Source: Bradyrhizobium sp. CB2312
Lineage (GTDB): Bacteria; Pseudomonadota; Alphaproteobacteria; Rhizobiales; Xanthobacteraceae
Length of the DNA stretch: 64,000 nt
Reading direction: 5' to 3'
Assembly: GCF_029714425.1 (NCBI RefSeq)
Contig: NZ_CP121668.1
Span: 2,873,501 to 2,937,500 of the forward strand
The position numbers and the translations under genes were made by a program. The notes under the pieces are model-generated. The model saw nothing but the letters and a program-made list of their open reading frames with translations, ran no database searches and was not told where the DNA came from. Positions within the stretch are counted from its first letter, which is position 1. Every line of letters begins with the position of its first letter. This document shows, piece by piece, positions 26,715 to 35,053 of this stretch.

Positions 26715-27890
26715 TCAGGGCTTCAGCACGACTTTGACGCACGAGTCTCGCTTGTCGCGGAACATTTGGTACATTTCGGGACCTTGCTCGAGCGGCACGG
26801 TGTGGGTGATGACGAATGACGGATCGATCTCGCCTTCCTCGATGCGGCGAAGCAGATCGTCAGTCCAGCGGTTGACGTGGGTCTGCCCGGTGCGCATCGT
26901 CAGACCCTTGTTCATGAACGCGCCCATCGGAAGCTTGTCGGAAAAGCCGCTGTAAACGCCGGGCACCGAGATGATGCCGCCGGGCCGGCAGACATAGATC
27001 ATCTCTCGCAGGACATGGGGCCGGTCGCTCTCCAGCATCACCATCTGCTTGGCGCGGTCGAGCAGGGTGTCGGGCCAGGACGCCATCACATGCGATTCCA
27101 TCCCGACGCAATCGATGCACTTTTCCGGACCTTTGCCGTCGGTCAGTTCCTTCAGCCGATCCAGAACGCTCTCGTTCTCGAAATTGATCGTGGCCGCGCC
27201 GGCGGCTTCCGCCATGGACAGCCGCTCGGGCAGGCAGTCGATCGCGACCACTTGGTTGGCCCCGAGCAGGATTGCGCTGCGGATCGCCATTTGTCCGACC
27301 GGACCACACCCCCAGATCGCGACCGTATCTGTCGGTACGATGTCGCATTGTACGGCGGCCTGCCAGCCGGTCGGGAAGATGTCGCTGAGAAACAGCAGCT
27401 GTTCATCTGGGATGCCTGCGGGAACGTTGATATGCGTGGCATCGGCGAAGGGTACGCGCAGATATTCTGCCTGTCCGCCGGGATAGCCACCGGTCAAATG
27501 AGTGTAGCCGAACAGACCTGCGGTCGAATGTCCGAACACCTTATCGGCCAGGTGCTTCTTGCGATTGGTGGTCTCGCACACGGAGAAATTGCCGCGTTTG
27601 CATTGATCGCATTCGCCGCAAATGATCGTGAAGGGGACAACGATGCGGTCGCCCTTCTTCAATTTGCCGTCGACGCCGTGGCCGACTTCGACGACCTCGC
27701 CCATGGTCTCGTGGCCCATGATATCGCCGGGCATCATGCCTGGAATGAAATTGTGGAAGAGGTGCAGGTCTGAGCCGCAGATCGCGCAACTCGTGACCTT
27801 GATGATCGCGTCGCGCGGGTCCTGGATCTCCGGATCGGTAACGGTATCGCACCGGATGTCTTCCTTGCCGTGCCAAACCAGCGCCTTCAT
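26715..27890 (-). CDS. Zinc-dependent alcohol dehydrogenase (class III/FdhA-like)
   Basis: 391 residues. Catalytic zinc ligands are in SCAICGSDLHLFH and GHETMGEV, structural zinc cysteines in CGECDQCKRGNFSVC, and the cofactor loop is WGCGPVGQMAI. The ILLGANQVVAIDCLPERL strand follows. It is a medium-chain dehydrogenase of the formaldehyde/threonine dehydrogenase type that oxidises alcohol or aldehyde adducts with NAD. It is the first gene of a two-gene operon. A 53-base repeat shared with the GH13 gene lies just upstream. Confidence 0.9.
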   Translation of the reverse strand: MKALVWHGKEDIRCDTVTDPEIQDPRDAIIKVTSCAICGSDLHLFHNFIPGMMPGDIMGHETMGEVVEVGHGVDGKLKKGDRIVVPFTIICGECDQCKRGNFSVCETTNRKKHLADKVFGHSTAGLFGYTHLTGGYPGGQAEYLRVPFADATHINVPAGIPDEQLLFLSDIFPTGWQAAVQCDIVPTDTVAIWGCGPVGQMAIRSAILLGANQVVAIDCLPERLSMAEAAGAATINFENESVLDRLKELTDGKGPEKCIDCVGMESHVMASWPDTLLDRAKQMVMLESDRPHVLREMIYVCRPGGIISVPGVYSGFSDKLPMGAFMNKGLTMRTGQTHVNRWTDDLLRRIEEGEIDPSFVITHTVPLEQGPEMYQMFRDKRDSCVKVVLKP

Positions 27891-27916
27891 TTTCGTTCTC
27901 CGCCTGAATTACGAGG

Positions 27917-27969
27917 CATCTAAGTCCAGAATAGAACGATGGTTGCTATTGCAGCCGCAAATCTTCGCG
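27917..27969. repeat. 53-base repeat, copy 2 (upstream of Zn alcohol dehydrogenase)
   Basis: About 80% identical to 6903-6955, at the same distance and orientation relative to a minus-strand gene start (27890). Confidence 0.6.
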
Positions 27970-27991
27970 CCTGATTGCGGACGTTCGGATA

Positions 27992-28016
27992 GGAACGAGC
28001 CGGACGCCGAGCGATT
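27992..28016 (+). promoter_or_regulatory. EcfG-like promoter before the deleted SDR gene
   Basis: GGAAC, 15 bases, CGATT, ending 35 bases before the ATG at 28051. Confidence 0.35.
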
Positions 28017-28050
28017 GGCCGTCATCAAGGTCAGCCGCGAGGATACGCCC

Positions 28051-28351
28051 ATGTCCGCCGATCGATTGCCCGCCAGCAAGTTCGCCGTCGTGACCGGAGC
28101 TTCCACCGGAATCGGTCTGGAACTCGCAAGGTGCTGTGTCGAGAACGGCTTTGATCTTGTCATCGTTGCGAACGAGCCCGCAATTGAGACGGCTGCGACC
28201 GAGCTGCGCAGGCTTGGCGGAAGTGTAGAAGCCGTCCAGACCGATCTCGCCACCACAGAGGGCGTTGACGACCGTGGCTAACGTCACGCCGAAGGAGGTG
28301 TTGGCCAAGCAACATCGCAAGATGGCGGAGCCGGGCACGGCGAAGTCTTGA
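28051..28351 (+). pseudogene. SDR with an internal deletion
   Basis: The first 75 codons read SKFAVVTGASTGIGLELARCC, an intact SDR nucleotide loop, up to QTDLATTEGVDD. The next sequence, in another frame, is VANVTPKEVLAKQHRKMAEP, the usual C-terminal end of this SDR class, stopping at 28351. About 150 central codons, including the YxxxK active site, are missing. A 76-codon product ending at 28281 may still be made but cannot be an enzyme. Confidence 0.75.
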
Positions 28352-28433
28352 CGAGATCGCGCCGCAGTCGCTCCAGGACCACCGCGATCCAATCAGCGAA
28401 TTGTTGAACATCGACGATTGCGAGCGGCCGTCC

Positions 28434-28631
28434 ATGCCGATCATTCGATACTTCGTTTTCGTCGGCGGGCTACTGCTGGCGCTGCTCTTCGCGGCGGATC
28501 GGCACCTGCCGGCTCCCAAGAACAAGCTCGAACCGAGCGTTGATGGCGACAAGATCCAGCTTGTCGGCGAAGTAGACGAAGTCAGGACGGCGCCAGCAGC
28601 CCGTTGGACTGCCGGCTCACGGGTGCGCTAA
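28434..28631 (+). CDS. Small membrane-anchored protein
   Basis: 65 residues from the ATG at 28434: MPIIRYFVFVGGLLLALLFA is one N-terminal helix, followed by ADRHLPAPKNKLEPSVD and a polar tail. Similar short anchors are common in Bradyrhizobium. Function unknown. It may belong to the decaying region. Confidence 0.55.
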   Translation: MPIIRYFVFVGGLLLALLFAADRHLPAPKNKLEPSVDGDKIQLVGEVDEVRTAPAARWTAGSRVR

Positions 28632-28760
28632 GGCCCCCTCGAAAACGGTTCCCACACGGAACAGAGTTCGGCGGTTCTATTCGTCCCGCGATTCACCTAT
28701 GCAAGCGAGAAGGGAGCGCGGCCTATTGCCGAACGAGCAGTGGTGATCAGGAGGGCGGGG

Positions 28761-28964
28761 GTGACTGAACGAGGGGTGGGGGCTGGCCGGTTTCTCGTCC
28801 GGATGGGAGGCGTCGGCTGGATGGTTTACGATCGGGATCGCAAGGGGCCGGCGCTGATCGGCACCGAACTCGCAGCTAATTTGACGAGAGAGCAAGCTGA
28901 ACGAGCATACCATACGCTCGTCCGCTCAGAGCCGGGCCAAGGCGGTCCAGGGGGCTCTTCATAG
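28761..28964 (+). CDS. Small MGGVGWMVY-family protein, copy 1
   Basis: About 67 residues from a GTG at 28761, with AGGAGG just upstream. The core FLVRMGGVGWMVYDRDRKGP, then ALIGTELAANLTREQAERAY, is repeated in two other genes of the window (45750-46001 and 51909-52109). It reads as a one-domain soluble protein with a short beta sheet and a C-terminal helix. I know no function. Confidence 0.65.
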   Translation: MTERGVGAGRFLVRMGGVGWMVYDRDRKGPALIGTELAANLTREQAERAYHTLVRSEPGQGGPGGSS

Positions 28965-29004
28965 CGACTCCGGAGGTATATTTGGCGGACGCCAGAACTT
29001 CGCC

Positions 29005-29160
29005 TTATCCTTTGACCTGGAGCGCAGCTTTCCTCGCTTCCATCTCGGCCACGGCGATGGCCAGAGCTTCGTTCATTAAGCGCGCAGCAATTTTCTTTAA
29101 CCGCGCAATCTTCTCGTCCAGTTCGACACACTGGTCACATATTACGGTCCGTTCGAAGTA
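29005..29160 (-). pseudogene. Start-less remnant of a small coiled-coil protein
   Basis: The frame reads CDQCVELDEKIARLKKIAAR and NEALAIAVAEMEARKAALQV, which looks like a rhizobial small helical protein. A TGA stands just upstream at 29161-29163 and there is no usual start codon between, so the gene is probably broken. Confidence 0.4.
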
Positions 29161-29387
29161 TCAGGTCCAAATAAGAACGAGCTTTTGGTTCCGGCGATAG
29201 GCGGCTGTTCGGCGGCGTCTTCCACCGTCCTGATCTGCTCGGCGCGGCGGGCAAGATCGTCGGAAGTTTTTGCCACGCGGCGAAGAGCCTCTTTCGTTTG
29301 CTGATGCTGTGCGTTGTCAGCTTTGGTTCGAAACTCCTCGGCCCGAGTACGAAAATACTTCGGCGAATGTGTACGCTCGAGACCCAT
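29142..29387 (-). CDS. Small helical conserved protein
   Basis: 81 residues from the ATG at 29387: SPKYFRTRAEEFRTKADNAQ, then a Leu/Ala-rich helix DDLARRAEQIRT and a proline-containing tail. The YFRxRAEEfRxKAd pattern is frequent in Bradyrhizobium proteins of unknown function. Confidence 0.65.
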   Translation of the reverse strand: MGLERTHSPKYFRTRAEEFRTKADNAQHQQTKEALRRVAKTSDDLARRAEQIRTVEDAAEQPPIAGTKSSFLFGPDTSNGP

Positions 29388-29525
29388 GACTCACTCCGCA
29401 ATCCAGGTTTTCGCGTGTAACTGGCGATGGGCGATTTGGTTCAAGACGGGCTCATTGCACCGGCCGTGAAGAGCCCCCTTTTCCTTGCTGAAGGGACCAC
29501 TGAGGGAAGGTCGGTTCAGGCTTGT

Positions 29526-29550
29526 GGAACAATTGTCCACTTTGGTACTT
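29526..29550. repeat. 25-base palindrome-bearing repeat, copy 1
   Basis: Matches 51403-51427 at 23 of 25 positions. It holds a near-palindrome around GGAACAATTGTCC and ends CTTTGGTACTT. In both places a tiny membrane ORF follows on the plus strand. Confidence 0.6.
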
Positions 29551-29551
29551 T

Positions 29552-29692
29552 ATGTCGTCAAAGAGCGGGGCGATTCGAATGCTGACAATGCTGCTCATCA
29601 TGACGCTTGGCGGTGGTGCCGTTGTCGCCATCATCGTCGCGGTGTTTGAAGGTCGCGCCGCGATCGATCGCAGGCGCGTCGAGAGTCACTAG
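29552..29692 (+). CDS. Tiny membrane protein after palindrome repeat
   Basis: 46 residues (MSSKSGAIRMLTMLLIMTLG, then GAVVAIIVAVFEGRA) with one hydrophobic helix; a GGGG site favours an internal ATG at 29579 (37 residues). The counterpart at 51457-51564 has the same position in the duplicated cassette but a different sequence. Function unknown. Confidence 0.45.
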   Translation: MSSKSGAIRMLTMLLIMTLGGGAVVAIIVAVFEGRAAIDRRRVESH

Positions 29693-29702
29693 CCGTCTCG
29701 GT

Positions 29703-29966
29703 TCATTTCGTCCTTTGGCAATTGGCTCTCCGTTTTAAGCCGCACATAGGTCCGCTTTCGTGCAACTCCATCCGGCCTCGCTCGACGGGTGGGATGCCGG
29801 CGCCAAATTCCGCACCAGTGCCTTTCGGCGTATAAAGAAAGGGCGCGTTGATTTTCTCGATATGAATGTGGCCATCCTGGACCGGTGCAATGCTGGCGGC
29901 GAACTCAACCAGCTTTGCGGCGGCCGCCTCCGGCGTCGCAAAGGGACGTTCACCGGTCAATTTCAA
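29703..29966 (-). pseudogene. Cassette protein C, copy 1, C-terminally frameshifted
   Basis: 87 codons. Most matches the second copy at 51601-51857 (PVQDGHIHIEKINAPFLYT). After MELHESG the homologous TYVRLKT continues in the next frame, so this copy has lost register near its end and its last 17 residues are spurious. Function unknown. Confidence 0.6.
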
Positions 29967-30240
29967 CTTCAGCGCTCCCCAAGGCCATCAGACGGACGGC
30001 GGGTCTAGGGGCCGAGATTCTTGTGGTCGCACGGCCGCCAAATGGCTGTTCTCGTACGGACCTCGTCGGCGCTCGGAGCATCGGCGATTGCTGACGCGCC
30101 CCGACGACGAAGGCCGCAGCGAAGTCAATCGCTGCGGCCCGCGCACGGTCAAATGAACCGGGTGAAACGATCTACGTGAACTATTCAACCAGCCCCGGTC
30201 TGACGATTATCTCCCCCGGCTTTCCGGATCGCATTGCTCT

Positions 30241-30553
30241 ATGTGAATCGGGTCGGGAAAAATAGGCAACGGAACTGTGCGAAAGCGAACAGAGCAGGCT
30301 TTCGAGCAGTCAGTAGGCTCATGTCTGCTTGGTGCAACCGAGACCAAGCCCAGCGGCCCCGGCCTACACACCCCAAATTCTCCGCCGGGCCGGGGCCGTC
30401 TGGCGAGACGCGCGCTGACAATGCCGCTCAGGACGTTTGGTGGCGGCTACGTGGGTGGCTGCTTTTTCCGTGCCTAATTTGCCGTTGCGTATCGTTTGGT
30501 ACTTCGCGATCCAAAGGGCCCTGCTACTGTTTCCCGAGCAGAGGGGGCTCGCC
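30241..30553 (+). repeat. Conserved stem-loop element before zinc-ribbon gene, copy 1
   Basis: About 310 bases alignable with 52160-52458. Shared blocks are GGGAAAAATAGGCAA, a hairpin GCTTGGT/ACCAAGC with loop GCAACCGAG (near 30327-30350), and a nine-base-pair stem GGCCCCGGC/GCCGGGGCC (30355-30363 with 30389-30397) with a 25-base loop. There is no ORF in it. It is a candidate leader or small RNA of the downstream gene. Confidence 0.5.
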
Positions 30554-30832
30554 ATGGATCGGCTGAAGAATGCGCAGGGGGATATCGAAGCCCCCGAGTG
30601 TGAAAATTGCCGGATCACCATGAGATGGTTTCGCTCGGAGTTGCTGCGAGATACTCCGGATTCGATAATCGCCCACCTTCTTGTCTGCCCGAACTGCAAA
30701 CGCGCTCAGCGGATGGATACAAAGTTCACGCCGGTTCGGGTCCCGCCTGACAAGCTGTCTGCTCCTCGCTTTCGTGTGATCGCAGGCGGAAGGTTGGGGC
30801 GCAGAGCTCATGACTCAGCTTCGCGCGATTGA
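30554..30832 (+). CDS. Small zinc-ribbon protein
   Basis: 92 residues from the ATG at 30554 (MDRLKNAQGDIEAPECENC). Two CxxC pairs (CENC and CPNC) about 30 residues apart form a zinc ribbon. Then comes TPVRVPPDKLSAPRFRV, a tail common to this rhizobial family. Likely a small nucleic-acid or protein binding module, function unknown. The longer frame to 30437 overlaps the conserved leader and is not needed. Its duplicate at 52.5 kb is destroyed. Confidence 0.7.
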   Translation: MDRLKNAQGDIEAPECENCRITMRWFRSELLRDTPDSIIAHLLVCPNCKRAQRMDTKFTPVRVPPDKLSAPRFRVIAGGRLGRRAHDSASRD

Positions 30833-30866
30833 AGCGACATTCCCACAAGATCATGCTTAACCAGCG

Positions 30867-31097
30867 CTACTTCGGCATCTCTCCGCAAATGCGCAGGACA
30901 AAGAGCGTATTTCGAAATTCGTCGGTCACCTCCATCCGCCATTCGCGGCCGGGCACTAGATCGCCATCAATGCCCTGCAAAATTTGACCGGCCATCGATG
31001 TGGCCTCTTTCCAGGCGGCGTTTCTGTCAGGCAATTCCTCACCGACTCGATCGGTGGTTATGCGACCGTAAAAAACGTTGAAGAAGTAGCGGGGCAT
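30867..31097 (-). CDS. DUF6894-type small protein
   Basis: 76 residues starting MPRYFFNVFYGRITTDRVGE, then ELPDRNAAWKEATSMAG and FVLRICGEMPK. This is the short DUF6894 layout (PRYFF..., acidic D..G.el, helix). A paralogue lies at 46844-47062. Function unknown. Confidence 0.75.
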   Translation of the reverse strand: MPRYFFNVFYGRITTDRVGEELPDRNAAWKEATSMAGQILQGIDGDLVPGREWRMEVTDEFRNTLFVLRICGEMPK

Positions 31098-31450
31098 CTT
31101 CGGCGTCCGAAAAAGAAAATGGCAATGCGGCAGTAACGCCGCAAAGTCTGGATCGGTTCCGCGTCAAGCCTTGCCGAGCAACCGCAATGCGGCGTTCGAG
31201 CTGGTCGATAGGCTTGTTGAGAAGGGGGCGGTCGCGGAAGGCTCTCGCAAGAGCCTGCGCCACCGCTTCAGCGCCGTGGCGATCAAGTGAAACGTTCAGC
31301 AGGGCGATGAAACTCAGAGGCGCGGGCGTGCTTCAATGCAGACGCCAGATCGTTAGCCTCTGCCGCAACCATATGGCCCAGCTCGGTCGGCGTGTTGGCC
31401 GAAGAAGACGCCGAAGGACGTCGACTCTGGACATCCGGCATGAACGCAAT
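31039..31450 (-). pseudogene. Probable decayed small gene
   Basis: Two frames can be joined: TELGHMVAAEANDLASALKH (about 31395-31330), then in another frame PLSFIALLNVSLDRHGAEAV and AQALARAFRDRPLLNKPIDQ. It looks like one helical protein with a frameshift near 31320. The 3' part overlaps the DUF6894 gene in another frame. No family recognised. The rest of the 31100-31656 stretch holds nothing I can support. Confidence 0.3.
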
Positions 31451-31656
31451 GGACGCGGTCGATCCCGATATGCCGTGTCACGCAGTGGAACATCGATTGG
31501 AGCCCTCAATGGTCTTTACCGGGGCGGCTTTTATGGTGGCAGGCTGATGAAGCGGATGCGAAGAAGGCGCTGCAGATGCCGTCTCCGTTGCAACGGCCGC
31601 CTTCTCAGCTTGCATAGCGCTGTTCGGGAAGATCCCTGCGGCCCAGCAGGACTAAC

Positions 31657-33684
31657 TTAGGCGGACCTCCGGTGGCCTCTACGAGGCACGTCGCGCACTT
31701 CGTTGTTCGAATCCAAGCGCCAAGGAACGTTGATCACAGTCAGATCGGCTTGTCCAAGAGCTATCAACTGGTTACGTAGCCGGAGCGCGCGATGGGTATG
31801 CAGGAAATGCTGATACCAGCGCCGCTTGACGAGCTCGGGAATGAGCACTGCGACGCGCCTGCTCGGGAATTGAGTCCTGATTTCGTCAATCGCTTTCAAT
31901 ATGGGTAACTGAATGGTGCGGTATTGGGCATGGAGTACAATGAGACGGGGAGGGAAAAGCCCAACTTTCTGTGCGGGGACTTCGACATCTGCCCGCCATT
32001 GCTCCCGCATCATGCGCTGCTCTTCCGTGGTATCCGGGCCTGATAACTGCATCAGGTGAACGCCAACCACGTTTGGTGAGATGCTCAGCGCAAATTGCAG
32101 TGCATTGTCACTCAGCTTATTCCAGGTCTCAAACGCAACGATTACGATGGGCGGAGCCAATCCGCTGAGATCTAGCGGGGTTGGATCGCGGAGCTGAGTG
32201 GCTAATTCGTCGTAGTAGGCCCTTATCACCTTAAGCAGGATGACGACCATTGGCAGCACCAACATCGTTATCCAGGCTCCCTCGGTGAACTTCGCGGCAA
32301 CAATAACGGTCAGAGCAATGCCCGTCGTTACTGCGCCTGCCGTATTGACCAGAAGATGGGCTCTTAGCTGCGCTTTCGACTCTGCTGCTTGATCGATCGC
32401 GCGACGCCAATGCCAGACCATCCCGGTTTGGGAGATCGTGAACGTGAAGAATGCACCGATGGCAAATAGCGGGATCAGCCGATCCGTTATGCCGCCAAAG
32501 AGGATCAAGAGAAGCCCTGATGTGAACCCGAGGTAGAGGATGCCGATGTCAAACACCAAGCGACGGCCTGCGACCGCGAAGGATTTTGGCAAAAAGCCGT
32601 CCTCGGCTACCACATGGCAAAGACGGGGAAAATCGACAAAGCTGGTGTTCGCGGAAAGGGCCAGCACGCACAGGAGGGAGCCGATTGCGACGTAGTACAG
32701 GATGCCGTCGCCCACGACGGCGGCGGCAAGCTGCGACAGCACGCTTCGATAACCTTCTTGTTCCTGATCCATGGCACCGATTCCGTAGGCGCGGGCTAGG
32801 AGAGCTATCCCGATCAGCAGGATACCGAGGATCACGACGATGGCGGTTAAGGTCCGATGGCCATATTTCACCGTAGGCTCGCGAAACGCGGTCATGCCGT
32901 TGGATACGGCCTCAACGCCCGTCATCGCCGTGCAGCCGCTGGCGAACGCGCGCAACAGCAACCAGAGGCTGGCACCCTCGATCGCTTTCCCGATCGGCGG
33001 CGGCGGCACCACCGGCTGCGGCGATCCGCCGGAAATAACCATCTTGTACATGCCAACCGCTAAAATGACCCCGAAACTTGCGACAAAGACATAGGTCGGC
33101 AAGGCAAACAATCGGCCGGCATCGAGTGTGCCGCGAAGGTTCACGATCGTTACCAAAGCCAGAATCGCGAGGCACAACGGAAGAATGTAAGGATGCAGGA
33201 TCGGCACAGCCGAAACCAGCGCGCCCACGCCAGCTGCGATGCCCACCGCGACATTCAGAACGTAGTCGACCATCAGCGCAGCAGCCGCGAGCAAGCTGGC
33301 ATTGGTGCCGAGATTGTCTTTTGCGACGATGTAGGCGCCGCCATTGTTGGGGTACGCCCGAATGGTCTGCCAATAGGAGGCGAACAATATCCCGAGAAGC
33401 GCCACGATCGGCGCCATGACCCATCCAATGTAGGATGTCGCTGCAGCGCCGAGCGGGATGAGAATTGTGAGGGCCGCTTCGGGCCCATAAGCGGACGAGC
33501 CGAGTCCGTCGAGCCCCATTGCGGGAAGCCCTTCGAACGCTCCGATTTTGCGTTCGCTGAACTCCCTATTGGCCAAGCGCCGGCCGAGAACAAGATCGAG
33601 CAGGCTCACGACTGAATCGGTCCGGCTGAGGGGATCTCCACTTTGAACAAAGGGACCTGAACTGCAAAAGTTCCTGGCGCGCAT
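31657..33684 (-). CDS. APC family amino-acid/polyamine permease with C-terminal cytosolic domain
   Basis: 675 residues from the ATG at 33684. Twelve membrane helices of the APC fold follow MGLDGLGSSAYGPEAAL (unwound first helix). Conserved segments include NNGGAYIVAKDNLG, ASGCTAMTGVEAVSNGMTAF and ALSANTSFVDFPR. The last 150 residues form a soluble domain (PPIVIVAFETWNKLSDNALQ, LIVLHAQYRTIQLPILKAID) of the kind fused to APC/KUP-like transporters. It is intact within an eroded region. Substrate unknown. Its N-terminal part overlaps a glycosyltransferase remnant, so the true start may be a later GTG. Confidence 0.82.
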   Translation of the reverse strand: MRARNFCSSGPFVQSGDPLSRTDSVVSLLDLVLGRRLANREFSERKIGAFEGLPAMGLDGLGSSAYGPEAALTILIPLGAAATSYIGWVMAPIVALLGILFASYWQTIRAYPNNGGAYIVAKDNLGTNASLLAAAALMVDYVLNVAVGIAAGVGALVSAVPILHPYILPLCLAILALVTIVNLRGTLDAGRLFALPTYVFVASFGVILAVGMYKMVISGGSPQPVVPPPPIGKAIEGASLWLLLRAFASGCTAMTGVEAVSNGMTAFREPTVKYGHRTLTAIVVILGILLIGIALLARAYGIGAMDQEQEGYRSVLSQLAAAVVGDGILYYVAIGSLLCVLALSANTSFVDFPRLCHVVAEDGFLPKSFAVAGRRLVFDIGILYLGFTSGLLLILFGGITDRLIPLFAIGAFFTFTISQTGMVWHWRRAIDQAAESKAQLRAHLLVNTAGAVTTGIALTVIVAAKFTEGAWITMLVLPMVVILLKVIRAYYDELATQLRDPTPLDLSGLAPPIVIVAFETWNKLSDNALQFALSISPNVVGVHLMQLSGPDTTEEQRMMREQWRADVEVPAQKVGLFPPRLIVLHAQYRTIQLPILKAIDEIRTQFPSRRVAVLIPELVKRRWYQHFLHTHRALRLRNQLIALGQADLTVINVPWRLDSNNEVRDVPRRGHRRSA

Positions 33685-33943
33685 AGCAAGGGCAGATGTA
33701 GCCAGTCGATGTGGGCGTGAATCACGTCGAACTGGGTTAGCGCAAATACCACTTCCAACTGGACTCCAAAGCCGCATTCGGATCTGAGCGTGGTCGCCAA
33801 GGCGAAGGGCTTTGGGCCAGACGGGAAAAAAAGTGCAGCGCGGGTCCTGGAATCGCCGCTCGCGAACAAGGTGACCTCATGCCCAAGCTCGACGAGTGCG
33901 TCCACCAGCCAGGCAACAACTCTTTCAGTACCGCCATGCCGCT
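33606..33943 (-). pseudogene. Family 4 glycosyltransferase, N-terminal fragment
   Basis: The frame reads HGGTERVVAWLVDALVELGH and EVTLFASGDSRT, the donor-sugar-side N-terminal motif of a GT4 enzyme, then FDVIHAHIDWLHLPLL. It follows a TAA with no start, and ends at a stop after about 110 codons where the remaining 250 residues should be. It overlaps the APC gene start in another frame. Confidence 0.7.
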
Positions 33944-34257
33944 TCGAACGTTACAGCTATCGGACGATCCGAGGTGATCTCGCTATGGACAGTGTAGAGC
34001 GCTTTTTCGTCGGCGTGGCCGTTGCGGGCGGATATCCCTTTGCGCGGCAGTGTTGATGCTTGGTTCTTAGCGCTACCGCCCGCGAGGAATTGATAAGGTT
34101 GCCAGCTGCTTCTCGCGGCGCCTTCTTCAATCCGCAGAGTCGATGCCGTGTTTCTCCGTATTTCCATGTGCTCGACGGCGCGGTGGAGTTGCGGGACACG
34201 GACCAGACGCTCTTACCGTTGGTGACCGAAGGAAGACCCAATAGGGTAACCTCATTC
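33944..34257. other. Intergenic stretch without a supportable gene
   Basis: Only shadow-like frames with no family resemblance are present. No hairpins or repeats noticed. Confidence 0.4.
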
Positions 34258-34449
34258 TTACTTCGGCGATTGCAGGCCCTGCGAGGCCAGCCACCCTCTC
34301 AGGTGAGAAGCAGCCTTAGCTCGTCGAGCTTGGCGAACAACTCGCTCCCTGCCGGGCGGAATGCTTTGGGCCTCTTCCCGCAGGTCCTGTGCCGCCTCCA
34401 CGAGCAGCTCTTCCAAAGTGGTATTCTTGAAACGAAGTCTTCTCAGCAT
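34258..34449 (-). CDS. Small PPGxER-family protein, second member
   Basis: 63 residues (MLRRLRFKNTTLEELLVEAA, then DLREEAQSIPPGRERVVRQA and HLRGWLASQGL). It shares layout with the genes at 7151 and 38372. Basic, helical, of unknown function. Confidence 0.65.
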   Translation of the reverse strand: MLRRLRFKNTTLEELLVEAAQDLREEAQSIPPGRERVVRQARRAKAASHLRGWLASQGLQSPK

Positions 34450-34622
34450 TGTGTTGCTCCCTCGAATGCAGGCGGGAGCGCGATCGCTCTCTCTGCCACC
34501 GGGCACCTGCAGAGGTCAGTCTTTGGCCGGTGATGTTGGGCAACTGTCCACACGGACGAAGGTTGCTAAACTGGATCGCCAAGCTCAAAGCCCCGCTGCT
34601 TGGGCGCGTGGTCCCCACTGTG

Positions 34623-34781
34623 TTACCGCAATTCGATCTCTTTGATCGCGAGAGCCGATATCTCCGCCGGGTCATGCACAACGCTTTGCGCGACCTTGAT
34701 GATCTTCTTTGCGACCATTTCCGCAAGAGGATCGTCGCGATCCTTGACGCAAGGGAAGCTGTGCTCATCGAGAAACGGTGG
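34623..34781 (-). CDS. Small conserved acidic protein, start unresolved
   Basis: The frame ends DRDDPLAEMVAKKIIKVAQS, VVHDPAEISALAIKEIELR, a recurrent rhizobial small-protein sequence. There is no ATG near the similarity; the open frame continues upstream antisense to the NepR-like gene. The real start may be a non-ATG codon near 34781 or the gene may be 5' damaged. Confidence 0.45.
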   Translation of the reverse strand, partial: PPFLDEHSFPCVKDRDDPLAEMVAKKIIKVAQSVVHDPAEISALAIKEIELR

Positions 34782-34786
34782 CAGCG

Positions 34787-35053
34787 ATGGTGGACCTCGC
34801 CCCGAACCGCGCCCATGGTCCGTCTCCCTATTTGGAGCCGGAGCACCGCCGGGCGATCTGCAAAGAGATTGGGGAGCGACTTCGCGGTACCCTCGCGGAC
34901 GATGCGGCGCCGCTACCGCCACAACTGGAGGGTCTGGTAGAGCGGCTTACCGAGTCGGACGGCGGAGCGTCCCCAACCGCCTCTGCGCGCGAAGACGACG
35001 CCGCATCCCTGCCGCTCTGGAAGCGTGTCACGAGGCGTTGGCGGGTCTTCTGA
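34787..35053 (+). CDS. NepR-like small protein (possible anti-sigma factor)
   Basis: 88 residues from the ATG at 34787. The core EHRRAICKEIGERLRGTL, then PLPPQLEGLVERLTESD resembles NepR proteins (helix, iG..Lr, p.P..l..Ll.rL), which bind the general-stress sigma factor EcfG and are removed by PhyR. No ecfG or phyR gene is in the window. The similarity is short, so it may be a related helical protein with another role. Confidence 0.5.
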   Translation: MVDLAPNRAHGPSPYLEPEHRRAICKEIGERLRGTLADDAAPLPPQLEGLVERLTESDGGASPTASAREDDAASLPLWKRVTRRWRVF

